Of a stretch of 18,446 nucleotides of DNA, positions 16,679 to 18,446 are shown piece after piece. Position 1 is the stretch's first letter. Every line of letters begins with the position of its first letter. The stretch comes from JANNMJ01 sp031426455 (GTDB lineage Bacteria; Bacteroidota; Bacteroidia; Cytophagales; Hymenobacteraceae), in NCBI GenBank assembly GCA_031426455.1, contig JANPLI010000017.1, positions 1 through 18,446 on the forward strand, read 5' to 3'. The translations under genes were made by a program, and so were the position numbers. Below the pieces are notes generated by a model. It was not told the origin of the DNA and made no database searches. It was given only the letters and a program-made list of their open reading frames with translations.

Positions 16679-16746
16679 AACCTCTTATCGTCGGTGCCGT
16701 TGAAGCCCCGCTCCTTTCTTTGCTGGCCTATCCCCCCAAAACCCTT

Positions 16747-18288
16747 ATGCGGCTTTCTTTCAAACTCAGCGCGGCGTTTCTGGTACTGGGGCTGTTTTTT
16801 GTGCTGGTCGTCGTGGTCAATTACCAGCTTTCCCAACGGGTGTTGGCCATTGCGCAGCGGGTATCGGCGTCGCAGCACGTCACGGGGCGCGCGACGCAGC
16901 TTTACCGGCGGATGGTGGATATGGAAACCGGCTTCCGCGGCTATCTGCTGACGAGCCGCGAAGAAAGTCTGCAACCTTACCACGAAGGTGCCCGCACCGT
17001 GACCACTTTGACCGACGAGCTGCGTCGGTTCACGACGCGCCATTCGCCTCAGCGGGCACGCGTGGACTCCGCTGAGCGCCAGTTTCGGGTCTGGTGGCTT
17101 TTCAGCACCCGCTTGATTTCGGAAAAACGCGCCGCCCACCGCCGTAACCCGGAGCAGGAAGGAGTAGCCGGGCTGCCCAGCGGCTACCTGGCGAAAAACC
17201 TGACCGGCAAGCGGATGATGGACCGGGTGCGCACCACGCTTCTGGAATTTGAGCGGCACGAGGAACACCGCCGGGCGACGCAGTCAGAAAAACTGTCCGA
17301 GGCCGTGGCCACTACGCGCACCACCACCGTGCTGCTCACCGTCCTGGGTTTGGGATTGGGCCTGTTGGCAGCCGTTTATCTAATTCAGATCCTGACGTCG
17401 CGCATTCGCCGGCAGGTAGCCTGGGCCGAACGGTTGGCCGAGGGTGATTTTTCGGTTCGGATGGCCGATGCCACCGGCGACGAGCTGACGCAGCTTTCGC
17501 AGGCCCTCGACCAAATGGCCGATACCCTGACGACGGCCATTGCGCAGCTCGAAAATCGCAACCGCGAGCTGGATCAATTTGCTTATATCGTCTCGCACGA
17601 TCTGAAAGCGCCACTGCGGGGGATGGAAAGCGTGTCCCGCTGGATTGAGGAAGACTACGGAAAAGACCAGGTGCCGACGCAGATTCAGGAGTTTCTGATG
17701 CTGATGCGTCTGCGCGTTCACCGAATGGAAAGCCTGATAGCCGGCATTCTGACGTATTCTCGCATCGGTCGCAGCACCTCGCTTCAGGAAACGGTGGACG
17801 TAAGCCACCTGCTGAAGGAAATCGTCGAAGACCTGGCCGCCCCGCCGGGGATGCGCATCCAACTGCCCCCTACCGCGCCGGTGGTGTTCACGTCGCGCAC
17901 CCACCTGACGCAGGTTTTTCAGAATCTGCTGTCCAACGCCCTCAAGTACCATCATCGGCCCCAGCACGGCGTCATTGCGGTGACCTGGCGCCTGACGACT
18001 TCCCACCACGTCTTTGCCGTTACCGACGACGGCCCCGGCATCGACCCCGCCTATCACGAGAAGATTTTTCAGATTTTTCAGACCCTTCAGGAGCGTGATT
18101 CTTTCGAAAGTACCGGGATTGGCCTTTCCATCGTCAAGAAAATCGTGGAAGGGCACGGTGGTACCATCACGGTGTCGTCAGCGGAAGGACGTGGGTCCAC
18201 GTTCACGTTCACGTGGCCGCTGAGCGAGATGCCGGGCGCGACAAGCGCCGCTCCGGTGGGTGCTGTTACGGGCGCGGTTGCGGGCTGA
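16747..18288 (+). CDS. CHASE3-HAMP sensor histidine kinase
   Basis: From ATG 16747 the product has 513 residues. A first membrane helix (about 9-30) leads into a CHASE3 sensory domain (about 31-180) with the hallmark MVDMETGFRGYLLT. A second membrane helix (about 190-215) is followed by HAMP (about 215-270). The HisKA domain has phosphoacceptor His284 in QFAYIVSHDLKAPLR, and the HATPase domain has an N box (Asn393, Asn397), G1 (DDGPGI, about 427) and G2 (STGIGLSIVKKIVEGHGG, about 455-472). All catalytic motifs are intact. It resembles the phytochrome-type kinases that often pair with single-domain receivers, and a receiver starts 106 bases downstream. The frame is open another 69 codons to an ATG at 16540, but that extension is low-complexity, encoded partly by the heptad repeat, and would precede the first membrane helix. 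ATG 16747 is therefore preferred. Confidence 0.92.
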   Translation: MRLSFKLSAAFLVLGLFFVLVVVVNYQLSQRVLAIAQRVSASQHVTGRATQLYRRMVDMETGFRGYLLTSREESLQPYHEGARTVTTLTDELRRFTTRHSPQRARVDSAERQFRVWWLFSTRLISEKRAAHRRNPEQEGVAGLPSGYLAKNLTGKRMMDRVRTTLLEFERHEEHRRATQSEKLSEAVATTRTTTVLLTVLGLGLGLLAAVYLIQILTSRIRRQVAWAERLAEGDFSVRMADATGDELTQLSQALDQMADTLTTAIAQLENRNRELDQFAYIVSHDLKAPLRGMESVSRWIEEDYGKDQVPTQIQEFLMLMRLRVHRMESLIAGILTYSRIGRSTSLQETVDVSHLLKEIVEDLAAPPGMRIQLPPTAPVVFTSRTHLTQVFQNLLSNALKYHHRPQHGVIAVTWRLTTSHHVFAVTDDGPGIDPAYHEKIFQIFQTLQERDSFESTGIGLSIVKKIVEGHGGTITVSSAEGRGSTFTFTWPLSEMPGATSAAPVGAVTGAVAG

Positions 18289-18300
18289 AGCCAGCCCGCA
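18279..18300 (+). other. Hairpin across the CHASE3 kinase stop codon
   Basis: TGCGGGCT (18279-18286) pairs with AGCCCGCA (18293-18300) around GAAGCC, an 8-bp stem that contains the TGA stop. No T-run follows, so it may only partly reduce read-through into the receiver gene downstream. Confidence 0.45.
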
Positions 18301-18394
18301 GCCCGCACGAACGCGCCGATATGCCGTATTTCGCAGCCCGGTTCGTTTGCACCACGCGGCTTGCCCGGTTGGCGGCGGGTGTTTCCCCTTCATT

Positions 18395-18446
18395 ATGCCC
18401 GCTTCCTGCATCCTGCTCGTCGAAGACGATCTGCTCGACACGATGA
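18395..18446 (+). CDS. Response regulator receiver, 5' end only
   Basis: ATG 18395 begins MPASCILLVEDDLLDTM and the frame runs off the window end after 17 codons. ILLVEDD is the first strand and the acidic pair of a receiver domain. The following LDTM is typical of the single-domain, Rcp1-like receivers that accompany phytochrome-type kinases in Bacteroidota. The phosphoacceptor Asp and everything after it are outside the window. It follows the CHASE3 kinase by 106 bases on the same strand, so it is the likely partner. A near -7 box (TTCGTTTG, 18342-18349) lies between the two genes. Confidence 0.8.
   Translation, partial: MPASCILLVEDDLLDTM

Noticed and set aside
16540..16746. N-terminal extension of the CHASE3 kinase from ATG 16540
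   Set aside because: The extra 69 residues are low-complexity, partly encoded by the heptad repeat, and would place an odd segment before the first membrane helix. The start overlaps the gcvT promoter box.

Overview
The window looks like chromosomal DNA of a high-GC member of the Bacteroidota, most like Hymenobacter or a relative in the Cytophagales. This rests on a type IX secretion C-terminal sorting domain, a fibre protein of the Bacteroidota S74 type, BBP2-like and OmpP1/FadL-like outer-membrane proteins, several perfect matches to the Bacteroidota -7 promoter box (TAnnTTTG), weak ribosome binding sites and GC-rich coding sequence. I see no rRNA, tRNA, CRISPR array, phage module or intact insertion sequence.

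Layout. Positions 1-274 hold a small element with 12-bp terminal inverted repeats and three copies of a short palindrome, then a 7-bp tandem repeat and a likely promoter for a small helical protein of unknown function (275-700). A gene-free stretch with two strong hairpins (701-1054) leads to a 1401-residue secreted fibre-like protein ending in an S74 intramolecular chaperone (1055-5260). Just behind it lies a T9SS cargo protein (5299-6543). Next come a TPR-containing sensor kinase (6606-8450) and a LytTR response regulator (8545-9312), a probable two-component pair. A 757-bp lower-GC stretch with no convincing gene follows, then a BBP2-like porin (10070-11188). Convergent to it is a leftward OmpP1/FadL-like outer-membrane protein (11276-12862). 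The leftward block continues with an APC-family amino-acid permease (13017-14417), a ComB-family phosphatase (14594-15310) and glycine cleavage T protein, gcvT (15411-16514). Divergent from gcvT is a CHASE3-HAMP histidine kinase (16747-18288), followed by the first codons of a receiver protein that runs off the window (18395 onward).

The genes split into a cell-surface set (fibre protein, T9SS cargo, porin, OmpP1-like protein), two phosphorelay pairs, and a small metabolic and transport set (permease, ComB, GcvT). No single pathway links them all.

The most unusual signal is in the non-coding DNA. Three unrelated palindrome families occur between genes, each a 5-9 bp stem closed by exactly three bases. 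In all three, one strand reads as a GNA triloop (GAA or GGA), a type known to form very stable DNA hairpins. Separately, three different arrays with a 7-bp period occur next to genes. One pair is inverted between gcvT and comB. Another lies inside an open frame continuous with the CHASE3 kinase, so changes in copy number could shift that frame or alter promoter spacing.
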